Assembly (NCBI GenBank): GCA_017542345.1
Contig: JAFXXI010000008.1
Coordinates: forward strand, 1-64,000
Length of the DNA stretch: 64,000 nucleotides
Direction: 5' to 3'
Source of the DNA: Bacteroidales bacterium
Lineage (GTDB): Bacteria > Bacteroidota > Bacteroidia > Bacteroidales > P3
Each line of letters starts with the position of its first letter. Position 1 is the first letter of the stretch. The notes beneath the pieces were generated by a model, which was not told the origin of the DNA, did no database searches, and was given only the letters and a program-made list of their open reading frames with translations. Below, in pieces: positions 18,644 through 27,447 of this stretch. The translations under genes and the position numbers were made by a program.

Positions 18644-19582
18644 TTAATTACTGATTATGTGCGATATAGAAATATAGGTTCGAAGGAGGATTGGATGGAT
18701 GCGAGCGAGGCGGTAGAGACGCCGGTGCCGCGGGGTGACGCATACCTCCTTAAAGTAGCGCCATTCGTTGTCAGAGAGTGAGTTATGTGATTTGGTTAAA
18801 CTGTTGATGTAGTTCGATGCCAGCACTTGGTAGATGACCTGTTTGTCGATACCCTCCAAAGGGACGAAGGTCTCGGCCAGGAGGTGTTGCACACGGCGGC
18901 TATCGTCGGTCAGACGGGGGTCGTTGGTGCGGCTGATGCTGCCCTGTCGCACGCGGTAGGTGTAGAGGCAGTCGGTGATGGTTTTCACCGAGGCGGCGCG
19001 GAGCATGGCCAAGGTGGAGAAGAGGTCGTCCTCGCCGCGACGCAAGCCGTCGGCAAAGCGCAGATGGCTGTCGTTGAGGAATTCACGGCGGTAGGCGCGC
19101 TGCCAGATGCAGACAAAGTGGATGTCGGTGGGGGCGAGACGGTGGCGGTTGAAGTAGTCCCAGCCGGTGGTGCTTTCATCCTCGGTGACAGAAGGTTGAA
19201 AGGTGTATTGTCCGTCGGCATCACGGTATTTCCGGGCGTTGAAGCCAACAATGTCCTCACCGGTGAGTGCGGCTGCGAGGGTGGAGAGGGCACCGTCGCA
19301 TAGCCAGTCATCGCTGTCAATGAAGAGGATATAGTCGCCCGTGGCGTTATCGAGTCCAAGGTTGCGGGCGGTGGCCATGCCTTGGTTGGGTTGCTTGAGA
19401 ATGTGCAGGTTGGGGCGTTGCGTGGCGTATCGCTCCAGCAGGGCAGGGGTGCCGTCGGTGCTTCCGTCGTCGATGCAGAGCACCTCATAGTCGGAGAAGT
19501 CCTGCGAGAAGATGCTGTCAAGGCATTTCGGCAGGTAACTTTCTGCATTGTAGGCGGGTATGATGATGGAGAGGCGCGGCAT
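18644..19582 (-). CDS. Family 2 glycosyltransferase
   Basis: A 312-residue GT2 enzyme. The start MPRLSIIIPAYNAESYLPKC is set by the TAATG overlap with the upstream stop and by the fold's first strand. VLCIDDGSTDGTP and YILFIDSDDWLCDGAL give the acidic and DSD metal motifs. GEDDLFSTLAMLRA carries the catalytic ED. The gene after it in the operon is separated by the repeat-bearing gap at 18500-18643, the only sizeable break in the operon, so translation or transcription may be controlled there. Confidence 0.92.
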   Translation of the reverse strand: MPRLSIIIPAYNAESYLPKCLDSIFSQDFSDYEVLCIDDGSTDGTPALLERYATQRPNLHILKQPNQGMATARNLGLDNATGDYILFIDSDDWLCDGALSTLAAALTGEDIVGFNARKYRDADGQYTFQPSVTEDESTTGWDYFNRHRLAPTDIHFVCIWQRAYRREFLNDSHLRFADGLRRGEDDLFSTLAMLRAASVKTITDCLYTYRVRQGSISRTNDPRLTDDSRRVQHLLAETFVPLEGIDKQVIYQVLASNYINSLTKSHNSLSDNEWRYFKEVCVTPRHRRLYRLARIHPILLRTYISISHIISN

Positions 19583-20568
19583 TATCGGAAGAGGTTGTTG
19601 AGGTGTTGCTCCAGTTGGTCGAAGTAGTTGGCCACCACCTGCCAGGCATCGTCTTTCAGGCGGGGTTGCTCGAAGAAGTCGCGGTAGAGGCGGTCGTCGG
19701 ATTGCAGGACGCTGATTCTGTGGAGCAACTCTTCGTTGTCTCCGTCGGGATCCCAGAAGAGGATAGCGTCGCGGTTGAGCACGTCGGGCTCGGGGTTGCC
19801 GCAGGCGCCCCAGTAGATGGGGATACAACCCGAACCTATAGCATGGAACGCTTTTTCAGTGACATAACCTTCGACGGAGGCGTTTTCGGGGCAGATGTAG
19901 AACTTATACTGCTTGAGGAACTCGGCCTTGTTGTCGTTGAAGCGGGTCTTCAGCTCGTCGGTGTTGTGGAGGAGTTTGCCGGCGCAGTCGACCGAGGCGA
20001 TAGCGTTGAGGCTCTCGACCAGCCGTGTGCGTCGCTGTGCCCCCGGGTCGTCGGGACCGCGGTTGCCGGAAACCAAAGCGCAGAAGCGGCTGCGCGCGGT
20101 GGAATCCCACTGCTGGTGGCTCAATTGGTCGCAGATGCGTTTGATGTCATTGACTGTTGATTGGGGAGGAAACATTTCCAAAAGCCACAGGGGGAACCGC
20201 AGGTAGCGAGGGTCGTCGGTATAATCGAAGCCTAGGGAGAGGTCGATGCTGCGGTGGTCGAGGAGGTTGTGCAGATAGGGGGCAAAGTTGGGATGGTGGT
20301 TGTTCTCGCCATTGAAATAGATGCGCTTGCGGTTGTGCGAGAAAGGATGCACCAGAGTGTCAAGTCGCAACACATTGAGGTTGCCGAGGGCGGAGAAACA
20401 GATGAAACGGGTTTTCGGATAGCGCTCGAGGAAACCGTGGTGGCGGAGGAAGGTGGTAAACCAAATCTCGTCGGCCGGCTGCTTATTCCACCAGTTATAG
20501 TAGAGGATATGCCCGTCTGAAGAGCGCAGCGGGTGGCGGTAGCGGCGGTAGAGGGTGCGAAGACTCAT
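19582..20568 (-). CDS. Family 10 alpha-1,3-fucosyltransferase
   Basis: A GT10 fucosyltransferase of 328 residues. The segment YKFYICPENASVEGYVTEK, followed by AFHAIGSGCIPIYWGA, is the conserved GDP-fucose binding region of alpha-1,3/1,4-fucosyltransferases, and FALVSGNRG-like CALVSGNRG precedes it. The same operon encodes gmd and fcl, which make GDP-L-fucose. Fucose would be added in alpha-1,3 or 1,4 linkage to a GlcNAc or Glc residue, giving a structure that may resemble host Lewis or mucin glycans. Four-base overlap with the GT8 gene upstream. Confidence 0.93.
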   Translation of the reverse strand: MSLRTLYRRYRHPLRSSDGHILYYNWWNKQPADEIWFTTFLRHHGFLERYPKTRFICFSALGNLNVLRLDTLVHPFSHNRKRIYFNGENNHHPNFAPYLHNLLDHRSIDLSLGFDYTDDPRYLRFPLWLLEMFPPQSTVNDIKRICDQLSHQQWDSTARSRFCALVSGNRGPDDPGAQRRTRLVESLNAIASVDCAGKLLHNTDELKTRFNDNKAEFLKQYKFYICPENASVEGYVTEKAFHAIGSGCIPIYWGACGNPEPDVLNRDAILFWDPDGDNEELLHRISVLQSDDRLYRDFFEQPRLKDDAWQVVANYFDQLEQHLNNLFR

Positions 20569-21434
20569 TTGGCGTAGAGGAGCTTGCGTGCTTTGCGCAC
20601 GAGGTGCTTGTATTCCAGCAGTACGGCGTCGGTGTTGCGCTTGTGGATAAGGCGGAGTGCAGTCAACTGCAACTCCTGTTTGAACACCGACAGGGCACTC
20701 CAGTGCTGCATCCAGGGTTTCTTTTCACCGGCATAGTGAATCACAGCCACGGAATAGGGGTCATCCACTTGGTTTGTGTATGTATAGCCTAGGTGCTGCT
20801 CATAGTATTTTGCGTAGTAGGCGATGACACTGTATTTCTCACCCATGTCCAGTTCAGGGCGTTGGGACCAGTCGGTGTAGTAGGCTTGGAGGATGTCCTG
20901 GTCGCCACATACTCCCTTGGATTTAATGACTTTGGGAATTAGTTTTTCGAACTGTTTGGAGATCTCTTTCTCTGGGACGATGGTCATGATGCCGGAAGTG
21001 AGATCTACCCAATCCTCGTTTCCAGGATAGCTTTTACCGGCAATCATGGCGCTCATGTGAGGTAGCTCGAATAGATGGTCGAGGTTGTGAAGGATATAAA
21101 TGTCGGCATCGAGGTAGACTATTTTGTCGAACTGTGTTTGTTCGAAAACCAAGAGTTTGTCGAAGGTGTGGCTGAAACGGCTGTCACCATGGGTCTCGTT
21201 GCTATCGATGAGTTGCTGAGGGATTGAAATGGAGTTGCTATATTCAATGGTGTTTATTCCAATTTCTTTTAATTTATTGCACAATTTCGCTTCTTTTTTG
21301 ATGAGGTCAATGGGCAGCATGGCGTAGAGGGGAATACTTGTTCCAGTTTCCTTAAGGCTCAGATACATGGCTACCAGTCCTGGTAGGTAATTTTTGCTGG
21401 TGGCCATAGTGATGTAGGCGTAATTCGGACTCAT
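20565..21434 (-). CDS. Family 8 glycosyltransferase
   Basis: This 289-residue protein belongs to GT8 (LPS galactosyl/glucosyltransferases and glycogenin). AYITMATSKNYLPGLVAMYLSL opens the fold, KIVYLDADIYILHNLDHLFEL contains the DAD motif near residue 105, and the C-terminal HYAGEKKPWM is the family's metal-coordinating HxxGxxKPW sequence. These are retaining transferases, usually for galactose, glucose or galacturonate. Coupled by four-base overlaps to both neighbours. Confidence 0.92.
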   Translation of the reverse strand: MSPNYAYITMATSKNYLPGLVAMYLSLKETGTSIPLYAMLPIDLIKKEAKLCNKLKEIGINTIEYSNSISIPQQLIDSNETHGDSRFSHTFDKLLVFEQTQFDKIVYLDADIYILHNLDHLFELPHMSAMIAGKSYPGNEDWVDLTSGIMTIVPEKEISKQFEKLIPKVIKSKGVCGDQDILQAYYTDWSQRPELDMGEKYSVIAYYAKYYEQHLGYTYTNQVDDPYSVAVIHYAGEKKPWMQHWSALSVFKQELQLTALRLIHKRNTDAVLLEYKHLVRKARKLLYAK

Positions 21435-22222
21435 TTGGTAAGGAATAGTAGTTTCTTGATACGATATTTTATCTCTTTTTGCCAGGTGCGCTTCTTCATG
21501 CGTTTACGGGTGGCCCAGATGGGATAATTCTTCAGCTCTTCCCAGTCGCCTTCGGTGAAGAACTCCTCAACGGGGAGCTCTACGCCGCCGTATTTGACCA
21601 TCAGTAGGGAGAAGACGCTCTGGTCGTGGCGGTTCTCCTGGAAGTTGGGTACATTGGGGAGTTTGGAAGGCGAGTCGGTGGCGAGGTCGTGGTGGAAGTG
21701 CATGATGTAGTGCCACTCGTCGACGAGGCGTTGCGAGGCGGGCTTCTTGTGGATAATGATACAGCCCGAGGCTACCTGCCCGTGGTCCATATATTTGGGG
21801 TCACCCAGGACGCCGAAGTAGTCGAAGAGGTCGGCCTTTGTCCATTCCGCTTCACGGAAGTGCTGGTCGAAGCCGAGGACACCACAAGGGCTGTCGGTGA
21901 CCATCTGCAGATATTCTTTTAGTCGAGGGATGCCTCGGGGATTGAGGGTGCAGCCTGCGTCAGCATAGACCAGGTAGTCGCCCTCCTCCATGCGGTCCAT
22001 GACGCGACGGATGATGTAGGGTTTCCACTGCCAATAGCCGAAGCTGCGCTCGGGCCAACGGTCTTTGTATTTCTTATAATACCACGGCTCAAGCATCTTC
22101 TCGTCGCCCACATAGATGTGCTCGAAGAAATGCATCTCTTCAGCCTCGTGCTTGATACGCTCCTGTGAGGCATAGCGGCTGTTGGCGAAAGAAACGAAGG
22201 AGACGGAATGGTTGTTATACAT
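21431..22222 (-). CDS. Putative glycosyltransferase, family uncertain
   Basis: A 263-residue protein with the look of a GT-A glycosyltransferase. SVSFVSFANSRYASQERIKHEA is the probable first strand, GYWQWKPYIIRRVMDRMEEGDYLVYADAGCTLNP has a DAG acidic turn where a DXD motif is expected, and DQSVFSLLMVKYGGVEL resembles the acceptor-side loop seen in capsule transferases. I cannot place it in a numbered GT family. Four-base overlap with the GT8 gene and three-base gap from the GT2 gene upstream. The role is inferred mainly from position. Confidence 0.6.
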   Translation of the reverse strand: MYNNHSVSFVSFANSRYASQERIKHEAEEMHFFEHIYVGDEKMLEPWYYKKYKDRWPERSFGYWQWKPYIIRRVMDRMEEGDYLVYADAGCTLNPRGIPRLKEYLQMVTDSPCGVLGFDQHFREAEWTKADLFDYFGVLGDPKYMDHGQVASGCIIIHKKPASQRLVDEWHYIMHFHHDLATDSPSKLPNVPNFQENRHDQSVFSLLMVKYGGVELPVEEFFTEGDWEELKNYPIWATRKRMKKRTWQKEIKYRIKKLLFLTK

Positions 22223-22225
22223 GCA

Positions 22226-23161
22226 TTACGGTTTTATTCTTCTCAGTCGGCAGAAAAAGTGGTTCATGCGTTTGGTGAAGAGTAGTCTGGTCAGTGGACG
22301 GAAGTTCAGGATGGGATGGTTTGTGATTATTCGTTGCAGCCATTTGTTCGTGTTATCCAATCCCCATTTCTTTTTCAGTTTCTGATAGCCGTCGTAGAAC
22401 CGATAGTCGTCGTATATCCACAGAGGGTAGTTGTGCGCCTTCTCGAACTCTGTCAGAGGGTATTTCTCGTAGTCGGTGATACGATATTTATCGTTTGCCC
22501 CGGATTGTTTCACAATGGCCGTCTGACCGGCTAGATGGTTCACTACGGATTTGGTGCAGACTACACTCCATAGCGCGTTGCGGCTCATCATGTTTTGCTC
22601 GTCGCAGTCGGCGCCGTAGAAGTCGACGCTTTCATCGAATGGGCCGGTAATGTCAAATACCCTACGTTTCCACACGAAGCACCACGGTGCGAAATGCTGC
22701 TGGTGTTCCCAGCCTTTGTAGTAGTCTTTGTTGCGGGGCAGCTTTTTGGACATCATATTGGGGTAGTCGCCGCTGTCGTCGATGGGCGAGAAGCAGAGGA
22801 AACGTTTGTGGGCGTTAGCAACTTTTTTTATTTCGCTGAACCATCCCGGCTTGAAGATAATGTCATTGTTGCAGAAAGCGATGTATTCTCCGTCGGTGTG
22901 GTTTATTCCGATATTGAAGAACTTGTGAAAGCCGAACTCTTCGTTCGGAATAAGTACTTGAACATTGGGGAAGGGGTAGGTATAGACGCTGTCTTTCTTG
23001 CTCTCGATAAGTAGCACTTGCAGGTCGGAGTCCGTCCACTTTTCAGACTCCATGAGAGACTTTAATGCCTGACAGTTCATCTCATAGATGTCGCTGTCAA
23101 TGGCGTATGAGAGAATGATGACCGAGAGCTTGTCTTTTATGCCGTTGCCAAAGTGTCTCAT
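22226..23161 (-). CDS. Family 2 glycosyltransferase (divergent)
   Basis: A 311-residue GT2-like protein. LSVIILSYAIDSDIYEMNCQ begins the fold, NEEFGFHKFFNIGINHTDGEYIAFCNNDIIFKPGW carries the N-N-D variant of the metal motif used by rhamnosyl- and similar GT2 enzymes, and FDESVDFYGADCDEQNMM supplies the acidic catalytic region. It shares four bases with the polysaccharide deacetylase gene upstream. Donor sugar uncertain; NND-type members are often rhamnosyltransferases, which would fit the rfb genes at 50.5 kb, but this is inference. Confidence 0.85.
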   Translation of the reverse strand: MRHFGNGIKDKLSVIILSYAIDSDIYEMNCQALKSLMESEKWTDSDLQVLLIESKKDSVYTYPFPNVQVLIPNEEFGFHKFFNIGINHTDGEYIAFCNNDIIFKPGWFSEIKKVANAHKRFLCFSPIDDSGDYPNMMSKKLPRNKDYYKGWEHQQHFAPWCFVWKRRVFDITGPFDESVDFYGADCDEQNMMSRNALWSVVCTKSVVNHLAGQTAIVKQSGANDKYRITDYEKYPLTEFEKAHNYPLWIYDDYRFYDGYQKLKKKWGLDNTNKWLQRIITNHPILNFRPLTRLLFTKRMNHFFCRLRRIKP

Positions 23162-23868
23162 GGCTCATTTAGTTCTATTCGTGGCAGTTCCAACAGATTG
23201 GCGTCGCCTTTTCTTATATTCCCGCCCCAGGCTTTAAGTGCGGAGGTAAACCCGGCTTCATTGACTACTTGTAATGTAGTCGTGTTATAATCCCCGTGAG
23301 GATAGGAGAAATGGTTGACGGAATGCCCCAACATCTCCTCCAAGCGGCGCTTTGAATCGACAATCTCTTTGCGTGTCTCCTCTTCCGCAAGTGTACTCAA
23401 CCGTGGATGTGAGACGGTATGGGCACCGATAGTACACAAAGGGTCATTGTCCAGAGCCTTTATTTGTTCCCAGTTCATCGCCTCTGTCTTGCCGTACCAC
23501 CACATTGAGGCTGTATCATCGGCGAAGCCAGTGGTTACATAAACAACGAAGGGGATATCGAGCTTCTTCAATAGGGGATAGGCAAGGTCGCAGGTGTCGC
23601 GGTAGCCGTCGTCGAAGGTGAGGCAGACGAAAGGCCGATTGCTTCGGCCGTTGGCGATGATGGCACAAGCTTTATCAATGGAGACAAACCGATAGCCTTG
23701 ATTGCAATAGTCATTGATGGTCTGCTCTAGGAATTGTGGCGTCACCTCCAATTCACGGTTTGCATCCTCGCTGCGGTGTTCAACCACTCTATGTAGCATA
23801 AAGATGCGTCCCAACACTGGGTGAGTGAGGTTGTGGAGTTTGCGGCAAAAGTACTGCAGTGTGCTCAT
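23158..23868 (-). CDS. Polysaccharide deacetylase (NodB domain)
   Basis: A 236-residue NodB-fold carbohydrate esterase. The ATG at 23868 is preferred because it makes the usual ATGA overlap with the upstream GT2 gene; an ATG seven codons earlier is possible. FVCLTFDDGYRDTCDLAYPLL gives motif 1 (metal Asp) and IGAHTVSHPRLSTL gives motif 2 with the H-x3-H metal pair; NHFSYPHGDYN is motif 3. Such enzymes remove N- or O-acetyl groups from polysaccharides. No signal peptide is visible, so it may act on lipid-linked or cytoplasmic intermediates. Confidence 0.9.
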   Translation of the reverse strand: MSTLQYFCRKLHNLTHPVLGRIFMLHRVVEHRSEDANRELEVTPQFLEQTINDYCNQGYRFVSIDKACAIIANGRSNRPFVCLTFDDGYRDTCDLAYPLLKKLDIPFVVYVTTGFADDTASMWWYGKTEAMNWEQIKALDNDPLCTIGAHTVSHPRLSTLAEEETRKEIVDSKRRLEEMLGHSVNHFSYPHGDYNTTTLQVVNEAGFTSALKAWGGNIRKGDANLLELPRIELNEP

Positions 23869-24878
23869 TTCTTTTTCAGCAGCAGACATTTGGCTATCAG
23901 TTTGCGGCGATTCTTGGTGGGCAGCGTGGAGTAGAGACTGTCAGCTATCAGTCGAGCCAAGGCGACGGGGGTGTAGCGCATGGGGAAGTAGGTGTGTTCC
24001 GCAAATTCCAACACCCCGTAGCCAATATGCGATTTAAACTTGCGCCGCAGGGCATCGGTGGAGTAATGGCCTTGTGTATTGTGACATACAAGCAGGTCGG
24101 CAAAACGCTTGAGATTGCCTATATCAGCCTTGCTGTTGATATGGCAGGGCACGAAGTAGTCTAAAAAATAGCGTTTCTCATCGTCGTTGAAGTTGGGATT
24201 CAGCCATGCGAGCATTTGTAACCGTACCTCGTTGCTCTTGACAATCTGTGCTTCGCGACGGGCGGTGGAAATCTGGCTGGGGTGGGTGCGGTAGTGGAAG
24301 AGTGTGCGCTGGACGTTATAGACCTTTGCCACACGGTAGGCTCTTGCCCAAAGGCTGTAGTCTTCAGCAGGAAAGGTCTCAGTAAGGTAGCGTAGGTGGT
24401 TATCAGTGAAGATGGATTTGCGGAACACGGGAACGATGACCGTGCAGCCGAAGAGCATCTGGGCTTTGGAGTCCTCGTTGTGTTCAGGGAAACGTACCAA
24501 AGAGGTCTTCGTGCCGAAGAACTGAAAGCCAAAGCTACAGATGCCCACATCGGGGTGGGTGTCGAGTATTTTGATACCCGTCTCCAGCCAGTCGGGTTCT
24601 GCGATGTCGTCGCCGTCCATGCGGGCCACTAACTCCGTATTGATGAGGTCGAGACCTCGGTTAAGGTTTTCGGCCAAGCCTACATTGTCTGGGAATGCGG
24701 CAATGCGGATGCGCTCATCTTGAATGGAGTGCACATGGTCGAGTGTGTCGTCAGTAGAGCCGTCATCAACCACCAGCAACTCGAAGTCGCGATAGGTCTG
24801 GCTAAGGACACTCTGGATGGCCTCCTCGACCCATTGGGCCACATTATATGTCGGCATGAGCACCGTCAGGCGTGACAT
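23865..24878 (-). CDS. Family 2 glycosyltransferase
   Basis: A 337-residue GT2 enzyme starting MSRLTVLMPTYNVAQWVEEA; the start lies 13 bases inside the upstream gene's end, and the extension before it lacks similarity. LLVVDDGSTDDTLDHV and LVARMDGDDIAEPDW provide the acidic and DGD motifs, and FPAEDYSLWARAYRV the ED catalytic region. The C-terminal 80 residues end in a very basic tail (RKLIAKCLLLKKK). Part of the run of five consecutive GT2 genes between 23.9 and 27.4 kb, interrupted only by overlaps. Confidence 0.92.
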   Translation of the reverse strand: MSRLTVLMPTYNVAQWVEEAIQSVLSQTYRDFELLVVDDGSTDDTLDHVHSIQDERIRIAAFPDNVGLAENLNRGLDLINTELVARMDGDDIAEPDWLETGIKILDTHPDVGICSFGFQFFGTKTSLVRFPEHNEDSKAQMLFGCTVIVPVFRKSIFTDNHLRYLTETFPAEDYSLWARAYRVAKVYNVQRTLFHYRTHPSQISTARREAQIVKSNEVRLQMLAWLNPNFNDDEKRYFLDYFVPCHINSKADIGNLKRFADLLVCHNTQGHYSTDALRRKFKSHIGYGVLEFAEHTYFPMRYTPVALARLIADSLYSTLPTKNRRKLIAKCLLLKKK

Positions 24879-25741
24879 AGTTTTCTTTTTAATTTGCCAA
24901 GTCTTTTCTTGGGCCGGAGGTAGCACCAGTAGCGTGCTGCAAAACTCATTCCGCGTTGGAAGGTGAATTTCAAGCGTGGGATGCCATGGAGATTGTCGGC
25001 GATGGAGATGTAGAACTTACGTTGCAAGTCAGGATGAGACGAGAGGGCGTCGTTAAAGCTGTCGAAATAGCGCAGTCGCATTTCTACCAGTTTCTGGGCA
25101 ATCTCTTTCTTGCGTGAGAGGGTGAGGGTGTCGTCGCCAACGCCGGTGTAGTAGAGCACCTTGTATATCTTGCCCACGGGGTATTTCTGCCATATACGCA
25201 CCCAATAGTCGTAATCCTCCACAAGGAACAGTGTGGTGTCGTAATCGCCCACGGATTCCAGCACTTCGCGGCGGTACATGAAAGCATAGCAGACGCAGTT
25301 GAAGAGTGGGAGGTGCAACTGCGGGTCGGGGTGGTGCACCTCATAGAGCTGCTCGCCGGTCTTGAGGCTGAAGGCCGCATAGCAGGCGGTGACGAGCCCT
25401 TTGTTGGGGTTGTCGTCCAGGTAGGAAACGAACTCTTCGAGCATGGTGGGTGCCATGCGGTTGTCGTGAGAGGTCCAAGTGAGGTATTTGCCACGGGCTT
25501 CTTGGAACCCTCGGTTCAAAGCACCAGGAAGTTTGAGATTATGCTCGTTGTTGATGATAAGGATGCGCGAGTCGTGTGCTGCATAGTCCTGCATGATGTC
25601 CAGGGAGTTGTCCTTTGAGCAGTCGTTGACAAGGATGAGCTCCCAGCCGGTATATGTTTGCGAAATAACGCTGTCGATGGACTGCGCCAAGAAGCCTGCG
25701 CCGTTGTAGCAGGGAAGAACTATTGAGACGGTGGGGTTCAT
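24866..25741 (-). CDS. Family 2 glycosyltransferase
   Basis: A 291-residue GT2 enzyme. VSIVLPCYNGAGFLAQSIDSV opens the fold, ILVNDCSKDNSL is the first acidic motif, and KYLTWTSHDNRMAPTMLEEF has S-H-D in place of the more common D-x-D, a variant seen in several GT2 members. FLVEDYDYWVRIWQKY is the ED catalytic region. It starts one base after the end of the upstream GT2 gene and overlaps the downstream one by 13 bases. Donor sugar unknown. Confidence 0.9.
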   Translation of the reverse strand: MNPTVSIVLPCYNGAGFLAQSIDSVISQTYTGWELILVNDCSKDNSLDIMQDYAAHDSRILIINNEHNLKLPGALNRGFQEARGKYLTWTSHDNRMAPTMLEEFVSYLDDNPNKGLVTACYAAFSLKTGEQLYEVHHPDPQLHLPLFNCVCYAFMYRREVLESVGDYDTTLFLVEDYDYWVRIWQKYPVGKIYKVLYYTGVGDDTLTLSRKKEIAQKLVEMRLRYFDSFNDALSSHPDLQRKFYISIADNLHGIPRLKFTFQRGMSFAARYWCYLRPKKRLGKLKRKLCHA

Positions 25742-26683
25742 TTACGGTTTGAACTTATTTACGATTCTTCGGACCGTATGCCGGAATGATGATTTCATAT
25801 CATACAGGGCAAATGCCAGCGCATGCCGATGGTAAATCTTTCTATACAAAGACAGATGCATAATTGCATTAGCCCATCCAAGAACTTGATGTTTGAGTTG
25901 GCACCGAAATTCAAGAAAATAGATGTGCCGGATGTCTTCTTCGTTGGTAAGGAACAGGTCCTCGATGGAATAGGGCATCTCTGGTAGGCGATAATCTCTC
26001 TCAAGACCGTCCTTTGGGCCATGGGGTGAGATACCTATTTGTTGGCTGTCGTGTATGCGATAGCAGGTTAGTTGTTCTGGAAGGTATGCAAGAGAATGCG
26101 AAGCAACAGCAAGGCGGGCGATCAATTCATCGTGCCACACATCATCTCTATTTGGGAAACGGTCTGTCAGGCGTTTGCGGAACGCCATTGTCGCTCCTGT
26201 TGCATGGGCACTGGCACAGAATTCCTCAATCATCAGTCCCATATCGCAACGTTTGCGTGAAATCTCATCAAAAAAATAGTCCCATAAAGTGTAGTTGCCC
26301 TCCAGAGGCTTCCCCTCTGAATCAATTAGTGTGGCATCAGTGAATACTGCATCTATCTGGCTGTGAGTGTTGAAATACTGAATAATGTTTTCTACTTTAT
26401 TGGGTCGCCAGACGTCATCCTGGTCGCTCAAGAAGATGAAGTCTCCTTGGCATTCGGAAATAGTATGTAGGAAGTTTTTTATTGCACCACGCTGCTGATT
26501 GCAATCTAATATGCGGATGGGTAATTTGTCTTTGAATGAACCGATAATGTCTAAGGTCGCGTCGCTGCTGCCATCGTCGCCAATTACCACTTCATCCACG
26601 GGCATGCTTTGGTCGAAGATGGATTGCAACTGCTCGCGAATATAGCGTTCGCCATTATATGTGCAAAGGGCGACAGAAATCAT
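25742..26683 (-). CDS. Family 2 glycosyltransferase
   Basis: A 313-residue GT2 enzyme. ISVALCTYNGERYIREQLQSI, VVIGDDGSSDATLDI and DFIFLSDQDDVWRPNKV (DQD motif) are typical of the rhamnosyl/galactofuranosyl-like GT2 subgroup in which SDQDD is conserved. DVWHDELIARLAV is the acceptor-side acidic motif. The C-terminal 60 residues are His/Arg-rich. It shares four bases with the GT2 gene upstream. The SDQDD form suggests an alpha-L-Rha-type donor, but that is inference only. Confidence 0.92.
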   Translation of the reverse strand: MISVALCTYNGERYIREQLQSIFDQSMPVDEVVIGDDGSSDATLDIIGSFKDKLPIRILDCNQQRGAIKNFLHTISECQGDFIFLSDQDDVWRPNKVENIIQYFNTHSQIDAVFTDATLIDSEGKPLEGNYTLWDYFFDEISRKRCDMGLMIEEFCASAHATGATMAFRKRLTDRFPNRDDVWHDELIARLAVASHSLAYLPEQLTCYRIHDSQQIGISPHGPKDGLERDYRLPEMPYSIEDLFLTNEEDIRHIYFLEFRCQLKHQVLGWANAIMHLSLYRKIYHRHALAFALYDMKSSFRHTVRRIVNKFKP

Positions 26684-27447
26684 TGTTTCTTAGACTTTAA
26701 TAATAATCGCCAGTTTTTTAGGACTCGACGTTTCAGTGGGGAAGTCTCCGTCCGCAGGGCTTCATTGATAAGATCTTTCTTCTCTTCGGCAGAGTACATC
26801 TTTCTACCTCTGACCAGTAATATCCAAGATAGGTCTTTCAACATTTCCGTATCGCATACTGAACTATAGCCCCCTTCTGAATAATGTGCTATTACTGTTG
26901 GTATATGTTTCTTCCTGATTTTTTTGTCAAAAAACCATTTGAGATTCAGGTCATAGTCGGCCCAGATTTTGTATTTTGTGTTGTAGTTGCCTAATCTTCT
27001 GAAAACGTTTCTCCTATAAAAGATTGCCTGATGGCATCGGTTGCGGTCTATCGTTTGCAAGGTCCATTCTCCGGAATGATTGGCTGCCAAGTGCGGCGCA
27101 TCCACTTCTCCATATACCACATCGTAATCACTGATGTCTTGAGCAAAGATGTCATTCAATACATTTTCATTAAGCAGCCAGTCGTCGCTTCCGAGGAAAT
27201 AGAGCCATTCGCCTTGGGCCTTTTCGATACCCTTGTTCATCGCATCGTAGATACCGTTGTCCGGTTCAGAGTAGATACGAATACGGGGGTCGTTATACGA
27301 TTGGGCGACATTGAGAGTGTCGTCGGTAGAAACTCCGTCCATTATCAGCACCTGCCAATCGGTGAAAGACTGGCATACAATACTGTCTAGCGCTTTCGGT
27401 AAAACCGATGCACTATTGTAAGTCGGTATGATAATGGAGAGTTTCAT
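26680..27447 (-). CDS. Family 2 glycosyltransferase
   Basis: A 255-residue GT2 enzyme of the WcaA/PgaC-like short type. LSIIIPTYNSASVLPKALDSI, VLIMDGVSTDDTL and EWLYFLGSDDWLLNENVL (GSDD motif) define the donor site, and NRCHQAIFYRRNVFRRLG is the usual acceptor segment in colanic-acid-type transferases. The start overlaps the upstream acyltransferase stop (TAATG). Base composition is AT-rich here compared with the window flanks, as expected of horizontally exchanged capsule genes. Confidence 0.92.
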   Translation of the reverse strand: MKLSIIIPTYNSASVLPKALDSIVCQSFTDWQVLIMDGVSTDDTLNVAQSYNDPRIRIYSEPDNGIYDAMNKGIEKAQGEWLYFLGSDDWLLNENVLNDIFAQDISDYDVVYGEVDAPHLAANHSGEWTLQTIDRNRCHQAIFYRRNVFRRLGNYNTKYKIWADYDLNLKWFFDKKIRKKHIPTVIAHYSEGGYSSVCDTEMLKDLSWILLVRGRKMYSAEEKKDLINEALRTETSPLKRRVLKNWRLLLKSKKQ

